Source of the DNA: Topomyia yanbarensis
Taxonomy: Eukaryota; Arthropoda; Insecta; Diptera; Culicidae
Assembly: GCF_030247195.1 (NCBI RefSeq)
Contig: NC_080672.1
Coordinates: 1,798,001 to 1,862,000 of the forward strand
Length of the DNA stretch: 64,000 bases
Direction of reading: 5' to 3'
Below the pieces are notes generated by a model, which searched no databases, was not told where the DNA came from, and was given only the letters and a program-made list of their open reading frames with translations. Shown here piece after piece: positions 23,501 to 32,270 of this stretch (position 1 is its first letter; every line of letters starts with the position of its first letter). Made by a program: the position numbers and the translations under genes.

Positions 23501-26500
23501 CTAGAAGTGGCAGGGTCATTAGAACAGGCTTAATATCATGCGGGCTTAATTTTTGCCTTCTGATAATGAGGGTCGAGCTTAGGCAGAATAACTACGAATC
23601 ACCCGAGTTCACTATCATGTGTCCTGATAAAGGTAGACGTATCTATCTTTACCGTGACAATATAGTGACTTCTTCTAGGCACTGCGGGTAAAACCGACAC
23701 CCCATAGGGGTAAGATCGACACCCCCTTTAGTAATAAAGTGTGAGTATGTGTGATGCAAACATGTACTTTTTGTGATTGTATGTCGTTTCCCGGAATACC
23801 ATTTCCCGGAAAACCATTTCCCGGAAATTGCTATTTCGCGGAATATCATTTTCCGGAATGTCCCATTTCCCGGAATATCGAATACCGGAATGTACTATTT
23901 CCCGGAACGTACTTTTTCTCGGCAATTTCTTATACTATTGAAATCTGAAGTACTTTAAGAAAATTTGCATTTAGAACTATGTTGCTACTCAAATATTTGT
24001 TTGGTTCCCTTCACAGCTTGTCTTTGCTCGCTGATCATGTTAATGAATTTAAAAAACTAATTCTCATGCATATGTAATTTTATTTGAAATCATTATAAAT
24101 CAATCGAAGGTCCAGAAAATAGCTTATGCTAAAAAGAAGGCGATATCAAAGAAGGTCGTAATTTAATTTAAAATTAATAGCATTTCAAAAATATGCTGCG
24201 AAAATGTTAAAGAAGGCAAATCCATTTCATTATATTTATTGTATTTGAATCAATGAAATTCCTAAAATTATTTCGATTGATTTGTTATTGTTCCAAAGAA
24301 GGCTAATTCACATAGAAATTTTTAATACGAAGTGAAAATTTAAAATAACTGAAGACATTTTCAATGCACTGTTACGAATATTAGTGAGAATAAAAATCAA
24401 TGAAAGTCCAGGAGTATTTTCAGAGAAACTTCATATAGATTAAAATAACATTCTACACAAAATTCCAAAGAAGAATGCATATTTATTAGAAGGCAGACAA
24501 ATACATTCACAATCTATGAAATTTCAAAGGTTCCAGGAATATTTATGACTAAATTTTAGGAAATGTTTATATTTTTGCCTTTCTCATATATAGAAAGGCT
24601 ATGCAATCACTGTAAAAATCGACTTTTTAACCGAGGCCCGGAGGGCCGAGTATCATACACCATTCGATTCAGTTCGTCGAGATCGGCAAATGTCTGTGTG
24701 TGTGTATGTATGTGTGTGTGTATGTGTGTGTGTGTATGTGTGTGTGTGTATGTGTGTGTGTGTCATTTAAACTCACACAATTTTCTCAGAGATGGCTGAA
24801 CCGATTTTCGCAAACTTAGTTTCATCTGAAAGGTATAACGCTCCCATAAGCTGCTATTGAATTTTTAGTTAATCCGACTTCCGGTTCCGGAGTTACGGGT
24901 TGAAAAGTGCGGTCACACAGCAAATTCCCATATAAACTGGTACCACCATGATGTTCAAATGATGTAAAACATATTAAAATTGATGTAACATTACTCTAGT
25001 TTGCGGGTCTGGATCACTAATGATCAATCGAAGCAGCTTTGGCCACATTGGCCACCTATGACGGTTCATGACGCCCCCGGGGAACCCGCCAAGTTCCTAA
25101 GCTAATATCACACCCATTCCCCAACGAATTCTCTACCGATTTTTACAAGCTTGATTTCAAATGAAAGATACAGTAATGCCATTGACTGCTGCTGAATTTC
25201 ATTCGGTTCTGACTCTTGCTTCTGGAGTTACAGGGATGTTAGTAAGGATACACTGGAATTTCCCATATAAATCGGTACAATCGTAATACCTCAGAGGCTA
25301 AAAACTATTGAAATGGTCACCAAATTACTTCTAATCGTAGATCTAGATCACTGATTGCCAATCAAACATTCTTTGAATATATTGTCCACTATCGACGATT
25401 CCGGAAGTCCGGAATTCCGGGCATATTCCACAATTAAAGTCACATCGGTTCATCGGTGATGACTGAACCGATTTTCTCAAACCAAGTCTCAAATGGAAGG
25501 CAAAATATGCAGTTAAGTATTGCGTAGCCGCCCCTTCCCCCCCCCTCCCCACCTTGCCCTTACACCTCCCTCCTTCATCACTCCCCTCTTCTTGGATCAC
25601 CCTCACGCCCAGATTTCCTTCATCCACCCCGTATACCGAAATAAGATGAAGGATTTCTGACGCATCCTCCACACCCACTCTACTAAACCCCCATTCCCTA
25701 CACGTTCAAACGCATTCCACCAACCTTTGCAAATTATAATCACATGAAGATAACATTGAACTCATGCTTATTAAGCTAATTAAATATTATTCTTTTGCCT
25801 TTCTTATATAGAAAGGTTATGCAATTGCTCCAAAACCGACTTTCTAACCGAGGCCCGGAGGGCCGAGTCTCATATAACATTCGACTCAGTTCGCCGAGAT
25901 CGCAAAATATCTGTGTGTATGTATGTGTGTATGTGTATGTGTGTATGTATGTATGTGTATGTGCGGATTTGTTAACAAAATGTCCACATCGGTTACTCGG
26001 AGATGGCTGAACCGATTTTTACAAACTAAGATTCAAATGAAAGGTATAATATTCCCATAGGTTGCTATTGAATTTCATTTTCAACCGACATCTTGTTCCG
26101 AATTACGAGTTGAAGAGTATGGTTACAAAACAAAATTTGTTGATTTTTCCAAATCAGTTTCTCGGAATTTTCTGAACCGATTTTGACAAACTTAATTTTA
26201 AATGAAAGGTCCATCAGCTGCTGTTGAATTTTGTGTGGATCCGAGTTCTGGTTCCTGAATTACAGGGTGATACGTACGATCACGCAGCAAATCCCGATTC
26301 TAACGAATTCTGCGATGAATGTAAAAAGGTGATTTTTTTCCCAAAATGTAAACACAACTGTTGAATTTGTAGATCTAGGTCCCCAACAGTCATTCAAAGT
26401 CTCTTTGGCCACACTGGCCACCATCGACGGATCCGGAAGCATCCAAAGTCAGAATAACGGTTATATTGGTTTCTCGAAAATGGCTAGATTTGCTCAACTT

Positions 26501-29500
26501 AGTCTCAAATGAAAGGTGTTGCGTCCCCAGAAACTGATATTAAATTCCATCTCCATCCGACTTCCAGCACCGGAGTTGCGGGTTGTGGAGGTCGATCACA
26601 TAGAAAATTCCGATTCAAACCGATGCCGCGATGAATGCAAAAAGGTGCTCTTATATATACTTACCAAGTGTAATAAGAATGAAAGACATTTCCATAAAGT
26701 TATATTGTACGAACCAGCTATTAAATCATAGTTTGGAGAAATGAGAAAGGCACAATTGCACCTCTAGGTGGATTAAAACAGGTTTTTTCATTACCTTTTA
26801 CCTAATCTTCATGAAAATCAATCAACGTATTCAGGGCATTTTAGAATAATGTGTTTGGTTATCACAAAAATGTCGCATTTCGAGGCGTTCTAAATTGATC
26901 GTTACGAATTTACACTATCTCCTGTAATGTTTGACCTAGTGTCAAAAACTAACGTTTTTTTCGATTCCTTAGAACGATAGCAAGTGACTTATGTAGAATT
27001 TTTTTTTTCGCTATTAGTTTTACGCGAGACGCTGAAAATATCATTAAAATCAGCACCCCATCATTTATAGAATATCTATCCGTCTTTCAATTTCATTGCT
27101 TTCGTTTCTCTTAGTCTTAAAATTTGCTGAAAATGGCCAAGAAAATCGATACAGACATAATTTATTACCTAAAATCCTTCGTACGTCGCTGTAGAAAATA
27201 ATTTAGAATATGCTGTGAATATTTCAAAGCTCGTGGTTTGAAGTGGATTTGAAAAAAACGCGTTTGAAGTTTTTAGTTCGCTTGGAGTGTGCCTAAAAAC
27301 GATAGGATAGAATTAATAATATATACAATTAGGTATTCTGTTCGCCTTCCATTTTCTATTATATCATTTTATTTCAATAACAAAATTTCCAAATCTTAAA
27401 AATTCTACGGTGGTGTATTATGCTTTTCACCGAAGATTACCACGCGAAGGAATCGATTCGAAATATTCTATTCTATTCTATTCTAACCCTTACACAGCCA
27501 GTATTGAAAAGCATCCTGGAAAACACTGCAGTTATTCTGTAGTGTTTTTCTTGTCAATATTAATATTTGAAGCATATTTTTATATGTCGCAAATATTAAA
27601 ACGGCCAGGCCTACTGTGCAGAGTTGGGTTTGAAGATGTTTCAAAAATAGACGGCAATAAAATTATTCATTTAATGAATAATTTAATTAACGAATTGTTT
27701 TGAATCTTAAAGGAGGAAGAAACGAGGACAACCGTACCGACCGTTTCAGTTTGAAGGGGATATGTATAATAAATCGTTGGGAGTGACTTTGCTTAGAAGG
27801 TTAATGTCACTCCTTTGGTCCTTTGGGATGGACGAAGGAATCGATTCGAAATAGTAAAATAATTGAAAATATACCATTTCAACTGAATCCGCAAAATTTG
27901 AAACAAATATGAGGCAAAATATAGGGCCTGTTAGTCAGAAATTAGACGGTCATGAATTTATGGAGTTTATTCACCCCTTCACTACCTGCGGTGGGAAAAT
28001 TGGAAAGTATTTGTTTCTATTTTGATACCCATTTCATTTATCGACATCCCATCCATTTGGGTGCTTTTTATTTCCCACTCGATTTTTTTTAAATCTCCCA
28101 AGTTGCTTTTTGGTTTAAAACCAAAAGTCGCACTTAAGCTGTTCATATAATGATTAATTTAAATAAATTTTCCTAACATCGCGGAATCGAAAATATTAAA
28201 TCTTTAAAATGACAGTTTTGCAATCTTGTAGCTATCTTGTTTTTTTTACCACAATAACCACTCAAGATCAAAAAAATTGAAAATATTTTCAAATAACTTT
28301 TCATGTTATAAAGTAGGTAAAATCTCCTAGAACATGATTAACTGCATAGCAGGTCTTCTAAAAATAAGTTTGGTCGGTTAGGTACGAGTTTTTGCATTTT
28401 CCGGGAAATGATATTCCGCGAAATGGTTTTTCCGGGAAATGACACATTCCGGGAAACCATATTTCGGCATATGGTACATTCTGGGCAATAGTTTTCCGGG
28501 AAGTGGTATTCCGGGGAATAGTACTCCGGGAAATGACGTACAACCCCCGTTTATAGGTATCGAACTCCAAACACTTTCCTGGAAGCTGGTATGATCCTGA
28601 TAGCCCCAAACTTACCCGCTTGTCCGGCAATTTTCCCAAATACATAGTCTGCATACGGTCACTCGACCACTTCTCTAGGCCGCAGGTGAAATCCGAACCC
28701 TTGAAAACGTTGGAAAATGTTTATGTAAACGTTCTTCATCTGTTGCGCCGCCTACTAAGATAACCAATATATATCCGCAGGTTTGTTCGTTTGAGTCCAG
28801 CCGATGTGGTGTTCACTAGTTTCTAGAACACTGTAGGTGCAGCTTTTAATCCGGGTTCCAATAGGTCAGTAAGCTCGATGTATCATCAATCTCCAGCTGT
28901 AAATTGAAGTTTGAGATATGTACGCTGATTAGGAACTGGCAGTGGAATGGAGTACTGGCGAGGCTGCTAAGTTGTGATCAGTCCAGTAGAGATGACCACG
29001 ATTGAAATGACCCACACTTCGAGTAATCGATAGGCGAAATGATTTTTAACTGCTCCAGGCGGCCGAGCAATTCGACTGGAGTCGATTAACCGAGGCGGCG
29101 GAGAACTGGTGCTTACAAGCGCTCATTGGGACCCAGGCGATATGAAAAAACCCGATTAGATCTACGTCCATTATGTATATGTGCTGATCCACATTATAAG
29201 CGTCAGCAATCTCATCCTTGAAGATTGTTTAGATTACCGCGTGTTTTTAAATTATAAATGTATATAAAGCAGGAAATGTTTGCTGTGAACCGACCTTCCA
29301 CGAAGAAATGGAAAAAGTGGCGATCAATCTGGCTGGGTAACGCGTGTTGCGTTATAAACCGTAGACAATGAACTTGGCCAAAATGGAATAACTAAACCGG
29401 GCCGGGCTCGCTTCAACAAATTTAGCATACGAAAAGCTAAGAACTTACCGGGAAAACATTGAACAAACCAGTTGATGGACAGTAAAAACTGAGAATCATT

Positions 29501-31604
29501 AGAGTCGCAGCAAGTCGTTAGAAATCTAATTGGACACTGCACCCCCACTGTTTTATTTTTAAAATATAGTGCAACGATCTGGCGGTACACCATTGCTCCG
29601 GGTATTCCGGTTTGCCCGCGATCGTTAGCAGAAGACCAAGGCTGCAACCATCCATGGTGGAGTCCCAAGATCGCCACCCCTTAATCAGGTCCAGTACAGC
29701 GGACGGCAAAGGTCGTAAACGCGGTTAAACACAGAACAGAAGTGCAACAACAGGAGTGTCAGGTGGTGGTGGAGTGGCAGAAGGGACCCCGAAGAATAGA
29801 TGATATAAGAAGCGAAAGGGAAGATAAAATAAAGTTAGTGAAAGTGCGTAGAATCGAGTAGAATTGAATATAGTAGAGTACTCGCGAAACTCTAGGATAA
29901 GGGTGCTAATCTTGAGGTATTTTTTTGAGAGTACAGAAGTGCTCAAGGCTGGGGCTGGCAAACACTTACAACCTGAACTTGTTATGAGCGTTATTCTATC
30001 GTCTACCATTCTCAGCCAACTTGTAGAATATAACGTCTGCTTTCGTATTCATCAAACAAATTAGTCACTTTTCACTCTGTATTTTTCTTGTAGCTCATTT
30101 AAGCAACTTTTCGGTTATCTTGATAAAATGAGTCCTTCCTACATTTTATCCAAAAAAACGTTCATCTAGATTCTAGACTTCCATTCTTCATATTATCCAT
30201 TTTTTTTGTTATTGAAATGATTGCAAAATTTACACTCATATCTTAACTTTAGTGGTTTCACATGTGAAATCATCGCTGCGAAGTAGCTGTAATGGATTTT
30301 CCCCATATTTGAAATAACTGAAAATAAATTGCATCTCTGCCGCCGCACGCTTCCGATCGGACACTATTGCAATGTCATCATGTTTTTACGTACACGTTTT
30401 CGTGCAAAATGTTGAATCCCTAGGCAGGGAATGTGATAAAACTGTAGTATTACTAATAAGTTGACTAAAATCTTACCCCATTTATTGCAGCTTCCAACGC
30501 CGGTCTCGCCTGGGGCTTAGTGCTAGCTGTGATATTCGTCGGTGTCATCATCGCTCTGGTTCTATATTACCGCCGACGGGTGGCCAATCTGAAGGCCGAA
30601 GTCAATCACGTTGTCAACTATATGATCCAGGAGCAGCCGGGTCACTTCGACAATCCAGTTTATTCTGCTTACCAGGGACAACCGGGAATTGGGGGTGGTG
30701 GTGGTGGTGGTCAATCCACAGGAAGTCGTAGCAATACCGACAGTAGCGGGCTACTCGCCAATGGCTCAGTGATACGAAACAATTTAAGAAATCCGGATAA
30801 ATATCGGTGTCCGAAGAACGAATCAATTGGAACTGATCGATGTAAGCTCCGTTTTGAATTTGCCTAAAAGAAAATATTTCACTAATCTTTTTCCGTTGAA
30901 CAGCGTATTCCATTCAATTTCTTTCTGAAAGTCAGAAGAATTTCGATGCTGATATGACCAATCCAAACTACAATACAATCGACGACAAGGATCACGTGTA
31001 CGATGAAATCAAGCACAAGGATGGTTACAAAGATATCGGTAAGTATTCGCTTTTCGTTAATACCTCAACTTTTCATGTCACATTGTTTCCCATTTACTTT
31101 TTGTGTAATGCATGCTCTCAGATTTGATTAAGAATAATTTGTAAGTGCTGACGATCAGAGCTTATGCCTAGTTAGAACATACCCTAACATTACCTCCCGA
31201 TTTCTCCAGACACTGAATACGACCACCTAGATTACTCCCGCCCGGGAAGCTCGCATAAAGCTCACTACTTTCGGATGAACAACCCGCTGTCCAGTTCGCC
31301 GAAGGAAATCAACGTACTGCGAGAGAACGGCACAATGAACAATCTATCCTCTCCGGGGTTGAGTAATCGCTTGCCGTTAGTTTGTCCACCGTTGGATGAT
31401 CCGGCCAGCTGCGGAACCGGAACCGATTGTGGTTCATCCTCGTCCAACTCGTCCCCTACACTACCGCCGCTCCGGGGCACTACTGGTGGGATGGATAGCA
31501 GCAATCTATACGTAAAGATGACCTCCGAAGGCTCATCGCCGGCGGGCAGTGTGCAGGAATGCAACACTAGCGGTAAGCCCGAGCTTCAGCTCAACATTAA
31601 GTGA
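5123..31604 (+). CDS. drpr: Draper/MEGF10/CED-1-like phagocytic receptor, transmembrane isoform
   Basis: This receptor recognises apoptotic cells and neuronal debris at the surface of glia, haemocytes and other phagocytes. Exons joined in phase: 5123-5558, 15072-15318, 15423-15893, 15990-16135, 16247-16669, 16918-17622, 30491-30841, 30904-31038, 31210-31604. All junctions have GT/AG borders and restore EGF codons, giving 1102 residues. Order: signal peptide (about 1-25), EMI domain (about 40-112), one EGF (about 113-144), fifteen atypical EGF repeats (about 146-800), transmembrane helix (about 816-836), NPVY (864-867), NPNY (946-949) and the ITAM-like pair YDEI (Tyr959) and YDHL (Tyr975), with YKDI between. 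Fifteen repeats matches the long form of fly Draper as I know it. Family knowledge assigns NPxY to the adaptor Ced-6 and the ITAM to Src42A/Shark signalling. The ATG at 5123 has a good insect context (CACAATG) and opens on the signal peptide. Confidence 0.92.
6076..6444 (+). pseudogene. histone H2A pseudogene with remnant of its promoter
   Basis: The frame around 6138-6294 reads like H2A from the GRIHRLL region through the histone fold, including [18 protein letters not shown]. After a stop (TAG at 6287-6289) it continues as [26 protein letters not shown] and [12 protein letters not shown] before a TAA at 6442-6444. H2A packages DNA in the nucleosome, but this copy has stops, substitutions and a deletion of the N-terminal tail, so it is dead. 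A TATAAAT at 6076-6082 and a non-coding leader precede it at the distance expected of a histone promoter. That argues for a dispersed genomic copy rather than a retrocopy. Confidence 0.8.
7841..7957 (-). pseudogene. 5' fragment of a second histone H2A pseudogene, opposite strand
   Basis: Read on the minus strand, an ATG at 7957 opens [12 protein letters not shown]. After a short loss of sequence and a frameshift comes RAGLQFPVG, a stop, and then [12 protein letters not shown]. This is the start of H2A up to the first helix. The leader upstream (to about 8010) matches the leader of the plus-strand copy (GTGTGGCATCATTCGTGTGT). The rest of the gene is missing. The nearby minus-strand end KSSKK-stop (about 7797) may come from another histone but is too short to assign. 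Confidence 0.65.
8527..8741. mobile_element. 215-bp MITE with CCCGAGCAAA termini
   Basis: TACCCGAGCAAA at 8527-8538 is repeated in perfect inverse as TTTGCTCGGGTA at 8730-8741, so the element has at least 10-bp terminal inverted repeats and probably a TA target duplication. The interior is rich in near-palindromic CATGG/CCATG words and has no coding capacity. TA duplication suggests a Tc1/mariner-type mobiliser, which is inference. Confidence 0.8.
9690..14700. repeat. dispersed/tandem copies of a CACGCGA-rich repeat family in intron 1
   Basis: At least five diverged copies or part copies are present (about 9690-10200, 11040-11340, 11400-11890, 13110-13640 and 14290-14700). Another lies at 21340-21780. 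Shared blocks occur in the same order: GAATCRGTCACRTCCGGAAG, a CAATAAAAAA block, CATGACCAGGA, TCTGAACCG, ATTTATACACGCGAAGT, AACATACAAACGCTCGAG, TTCGCGATCATCCACGCAC and GGTGATAAAGTGAAC. No copy has a long open frame, and I see no terminal inverted repeats. It is a non-coding repeat of roughly 600-700 bp whose class I cannot name. Confidence 0.6.
15072..15318 (+). CDS. drpr: receptor exon 2: EGF repeats 1-2
   Basis: The acceptor is CTTCCAG at 15065-15071 and the donor GTAAGT at 15319. The exon completes the split Asn codon of exon 1 and encodes two repeats of the CP-x4-YG/FG-type EGF ([10 protein letters not shown]... and [10 protein letters not shown]...). It ends inside a Leu codon (phase 2). 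The reading frame is open with eight cysteines per repeat. Confidence 0.92.
15423..15893 (+). CDS. drpr: receptor exon 3: EGF repeats 3-5 and most of 6
   Basis: The acceptor is TTTCAG at 15417-15422. The donor is GTACGT at 15894, weaker than its neighbours but in phase. It encodes [10 protein letters not shown]..., [10 protein letters not shown]..., [10 protein letters not shown]... and the start of repeat 6 ([10 protein letters not shown]). The joined codon ATG continues into [15 protein letters not shown] of the next exon. Confidence 0.9.
15990..16135 (+). CDS. drpr: receptor exon 4: end of EGF repeat 6 and most of repeat 7
   Basis: The acceptor ACCGAAG (15983-15989) has a poor pyrimidine tract. 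The donor is GTATAA at 16136. The short exon is open only in the frame predicted by its neighbours and supplies [14 protein letters not shown] and [16 protein letters not shown]. That phase match supports it despite modest splice sites. Confidence 0.85.
16247..16669 (+). CDS. drpr: receptor exon 5: end of EGF 7, repeats 8-9 and most of repeat 10
   Basis: The acceptor is AATGCAG (16240-16246) and the donor GTGAGT at 16670. It encodes [11 protein letters not shown], then [10 protein letters not shown]..., [10 protein letters not shown]... and [10 protein letters not shown].... Several NxS/T sites are present. Repeat 10 has an insertion (CHFDNTLAC in place of the usual CxNGxxC). Confidence 0.9.
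16918..17622 (+). CDS. drpr: receptor exon 6: end of EGF 10 and repeats 11-15
   Basis: The acceptor is TTGTAG at 16912-16917 and the donor GTGAGT at 17623 (phase 1). It completes GVRCESR of repeat 10 and encodes five more repeats, ending [13 protein letters not shown] followed by a short linker with acidic residues. Repeat 12 is odd: the Cys normally second in CxC is Asp640 and the Cys in GxCxC is Tyr655. This exon can be joined either to 17680 (soluble form) or to 30491 (membrane form), both in phase. Confidence 0.9.
17680..18023 (+). CDS. drpr: alternative terminal exon encoding a soluble receptor isoform
   Basis: An acceptor (CTTGCAAAG, ending at 17679) lies only 57 bp after the donor of the last EGF exon. 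Joined in phase, it adds 114 residues and stops at TAA 18021-18023, giving a 923-residue protein. The tail is acidic, rich in Ser, Thr and Asn, with seven NxS/T sequons (NAT, NSS, NFT, NIS, NAT, NNT, NTT), and has no hydrophobic segment. With a signal peptide and no anchor, the product should be secreted. The downstream AATAAA (18319-18324) supports a real transcript end. It could instead be an internal cassette using an unseen donor; GTATGT near 17898 is one possibility. I know of no description of this form, which is not proof of novelty. Confidence 0.7.
18319..18324 (+). terminator. poly(A) signal of the soluble isoform
   Basis: A canonical AATAAA lies about 295 bp after the stop at 18023, inside AT-rich sequence. 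It is the first such hexamer after the alternative exon on this strand. Confidence 0.5.
19840..20990 (-). pseudogene. pogo/Tigger-like DDE transposase pseudogene
   Basis: Read on the minus strand, [20 protein letters not shown] (about 20825-20765) is followed by [44 protein letters not shown] with the second catalytic Asp, and [20 protein letters not shown]. These are the DDE block of pogo-type transposases, which cut and paste TA-flanked elements. At 20482 the frame is lost and resumes one base off as [14 protein letters not shown] and [11 protein letters not shown] Cys-rich C-terminal segment ([22 protein letters not shown], about 19955-19885) resembles the zinc-binding tail of this family. 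The N-terminal DNA-binding half is missing. The copy is dead. Confidence 0.75.
21340..21780. repeat. further copy of the CACGCGA-rich repeat family
   Basis: It shares with the intron 1 copies the ordered blocks TTTATACACGCGAAGTTACA, AACATACAAACCCTCGAGCC, TTCGCGATCATCCACGCACA, CGCGATCTCGCAAACATAAC and ATAAAGTGAACTTTTTAGC. It sits in a different intron, so the family is dispersed and not only a local tandem array. Confidence 0.65.
22030..23170 (+). pseudogene. Tc1/mariner-superfamily transposase pseudogene
   Basis: The stretch carries pieces of a transposase in changing frames: [17 protein letters not shown], then [61 protein letters not shown] and a C-terminal [22 protein letters not shown]. 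The family normally has an Asp followed by Glu and Lys right after NIVF; here it reads VYET, so the first catalytic Asp is gone. The part carrying the second Asp and the last catalytic residue is deleted or scrambled. The reading frame is interrupted at 22828 by a hAT-type MITE. The element continues after it (ATATCGAGCAAAGTGAATTG). Confidence 0.75.
22828..23010. mobile_element. 183-bp hAT-type MITE with 8-bp target duplication
   Basis: The insertion is flanked by ATATCGAG at 22820-22827 and ATATCGAG at 23011-23018, an exact 8-bp duplication. Its ends, CAAGGGCGGATCCA and TGGATCCACCACTG, are imperfect inverted repeats of the hAT type (CA...TG). It contains a run of 14 G near 22853-22866. It is younger than the Tc1/mariner relic it splits. 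Confidence 0.85.
23789..23925. repeat. tandem repeats of about 20 bp with TTTCCCGGAA core
   Basis: About seven degenerate units of the form ATTTCCCGGAATRYC follow one another. Open frames crossing the array are by-products of the repeat. A reverse-complement array of the same core lies at 28395-28540. Confidence 0.75.
24090..24560. repeat. degenerate tandem repeat, period about 145 bp
   Basis: The motif AATCAATGAAA..TCC returns at about 24100, 24247, 24392 and 24515. TTCCAAAGAAGGC-like words return between them (24131, 24213, 24295, 24470). The copies are strongly diverged and non-coding. Confidence 0.4.
24570..26760. repeat. GGCCCGGAGGGCC-type dispersed repeat, two copies or one compound copy
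   Basis: Two very similar heads begin with TTGCCTTTCTCATATATAG at about 24574 and TTGCCTTTCTTATATAGAAA at about 25794. Each continues through ACCGAGGCCCGGAGGGCCGA, a CATTCGA.TCAGTTCG block and a (GT)n/TGTATG microsatellite (24695-24762; 25912-25962). The bodies repeat the phrase GATGGCTGAACCGATTTT...CAAACTTAGT...AAATGAAAGGT at 24790, 25455, 26003, 26165 and 26478. The right end (ATGAGAAAGGCACAATTGCA at 26739) mirrors the head CCTTTCTCAT, so the unit may have short inverted termini. No protein is encoded. I recall sequences of this kind as common in mosquito genomes. Confidence 0.7.
27466..27832 (-). repeat. about 365-bp repeat with (TAGAA)n tail, copy 1
   Basis: The block from TATTCTATTCTATTCTAACC to TTTGGTCCTTTGGGATGG matches, in reverse complement, 49421-49780. 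The simple TAGAA tail at one end suggests a LINE or SINE 3' end, placing this copy on the minus strand. Shared words include ACCGACCGTTTCAGTTTGAA/ACTGAAACGGTCGGTACGG and GGCCAGGCCTACTGTGCAGA. No coding capacity. Confidence 0.7.
28395..28540. repeat. second CCGGGAAATG tandem array (inverse of the one at 23789)
   Basis: About eight degenerate units of TTCCGGGAAATG lie head to tail. The outer border CCGGGAAATGACGTAC is the inverse of GTATGTCGTTTCCCGG at 23778-23793, so the two arrays 4.6 kb apart face each other. Confidence 0.7.
30491..30841 (+). CDS. drpr: receptor exon 7: transmembrane helix and NPVY motif
   Basis: The acceptor is TTATTGCAG at 30482-30490 and the donor GTAAGC at 30842. It begins with [19 protein letters not shown] and a stop-transfer run [10 protein letters not shown]. 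Then follow FDNPVYSAY, a seven-Gly run and a Ser-rich stretch. In-phase joining to the last EGF exon gives the membrane-anchored receptor. Confidence 0.92.
30904..31038 (+). CDS. drpr: receptor exon 8: NPNY and first ITAM tyrosine
   Basis: The acceptor is GTTGAACAG at 30895-30903 and the donor GTAAGT at 31039. It encodes [20 protein letters not shown] and GYKDI. Tyr959 in YDEI is the likely first ITAM tyrosine. Split codons at both ends are restored correctly. Confidence 0.9.
31210..31604 (+). CDS. drpr: receptor exon 9: second ITAM tyrosine and C-terminal tail
   Basis: The acceptor is TTTCTCCAG at 31201-31209. It opens with [20 protein letters not shown], completing YDEI-x12-YDHL, and ends in a Ser/Pro-rich tail with LYVKM near the end. 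The stop TGA (31602-31604) lies inside AAGTGAGT, a perfect 5' splice-site consensus. A longer C-terminus with a further exon is therefore possible. Confidence 0.88.
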
Positions 31605-32270
31605 GTGGCGCGGTTGGTTGGTGCTCAGTTTTCCTTCCTATCAGTCGTAACGTTTAAGCAATCACCGAATCAATTACATAAAAGTCATGTTAGTTCTAAT
31701 TTACGCTGCTAGCTTAATTTCGAAGTTTTATTTTTTATCGATCATGATTGTGATATAAAATTTGAGTGTTTATTAAAAGTAAGTTTACTAGTACTCTTTT
31801 AGGCAATGGAAACCATATGCAAGAATCTTTATTAGACTGCTATCTAACAATGAGTGAAAGGAAACAATAATGATCGCTAACTGTATTACAAAGTGTGCCA
31901 AAAAGTCACCTCTATTCTCTCGAGCAAGGAAATACGTATTTTTTGACTCCAAAATTAGTAAAAGTTACGATTGTAGCAACAATATTTACAAATTGGGATG
32001 ATATTTTTGGAATTTACTGAAAAAGTTTGTTATCGATGAGGGACAGATTTCAATCGGTTTAAAACACAACCTCCCCATCTATAGAGTTTAAAAAGTTTAT
32101 ACATATACATATATTTGCTGCAATGTAAAAAAGAAGAACACCTATTTATAGACATTTGAAATAGCGTTAAAAAGTTTAAAAACATTCTCATAGCAATTCA
32201 TAGTGTTAATGGTGTTACTAAAGTGTCAACGTTAAAAACAATTTTAAATAAATTTAGACATGTATTGGAA
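31605..32270 (+). other. 3' UTR of the membrane isoform
   Basis: AT-rich non-coding sequence follows the stop. The first AATAAA on this strand is at 32247-32252, so the transcript probably ends near 32270. Confidence 0.5.

Larger units (their letters stand above)
18350..30490 (+). other. intron before the transmembrane exon (rest of 12.9-kb intron, repeat-rich)
   Basis: Counted from the donor at 17623, the intron ends in TTATTGCAG at 30490. Recognisable parts are listed separately. The stretches 18350-19830, 21000-21340, 26780-27460, 27835-28390 and 28545-30480 contain no feature I can support. 18590-18960 (minus) looks faintly coding but matches nothing I recognise. Confidence 0.8.

Noticed and set aside
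23649..23958. several overlapping short frames with FPGK/FRE repeats
   Set aside because: They are translation of the TTTCCCGGAA tandem repeat in all frames.
24563..24799. frame with a long Val-Cys run
   Set aside because: It is translation of the (GT)n microsatellite.
30614..30913. minus-strand frame with a His run
   Set aside because: It is the complement of the Gly-run codons of the receptor's cytoplasmic exon.
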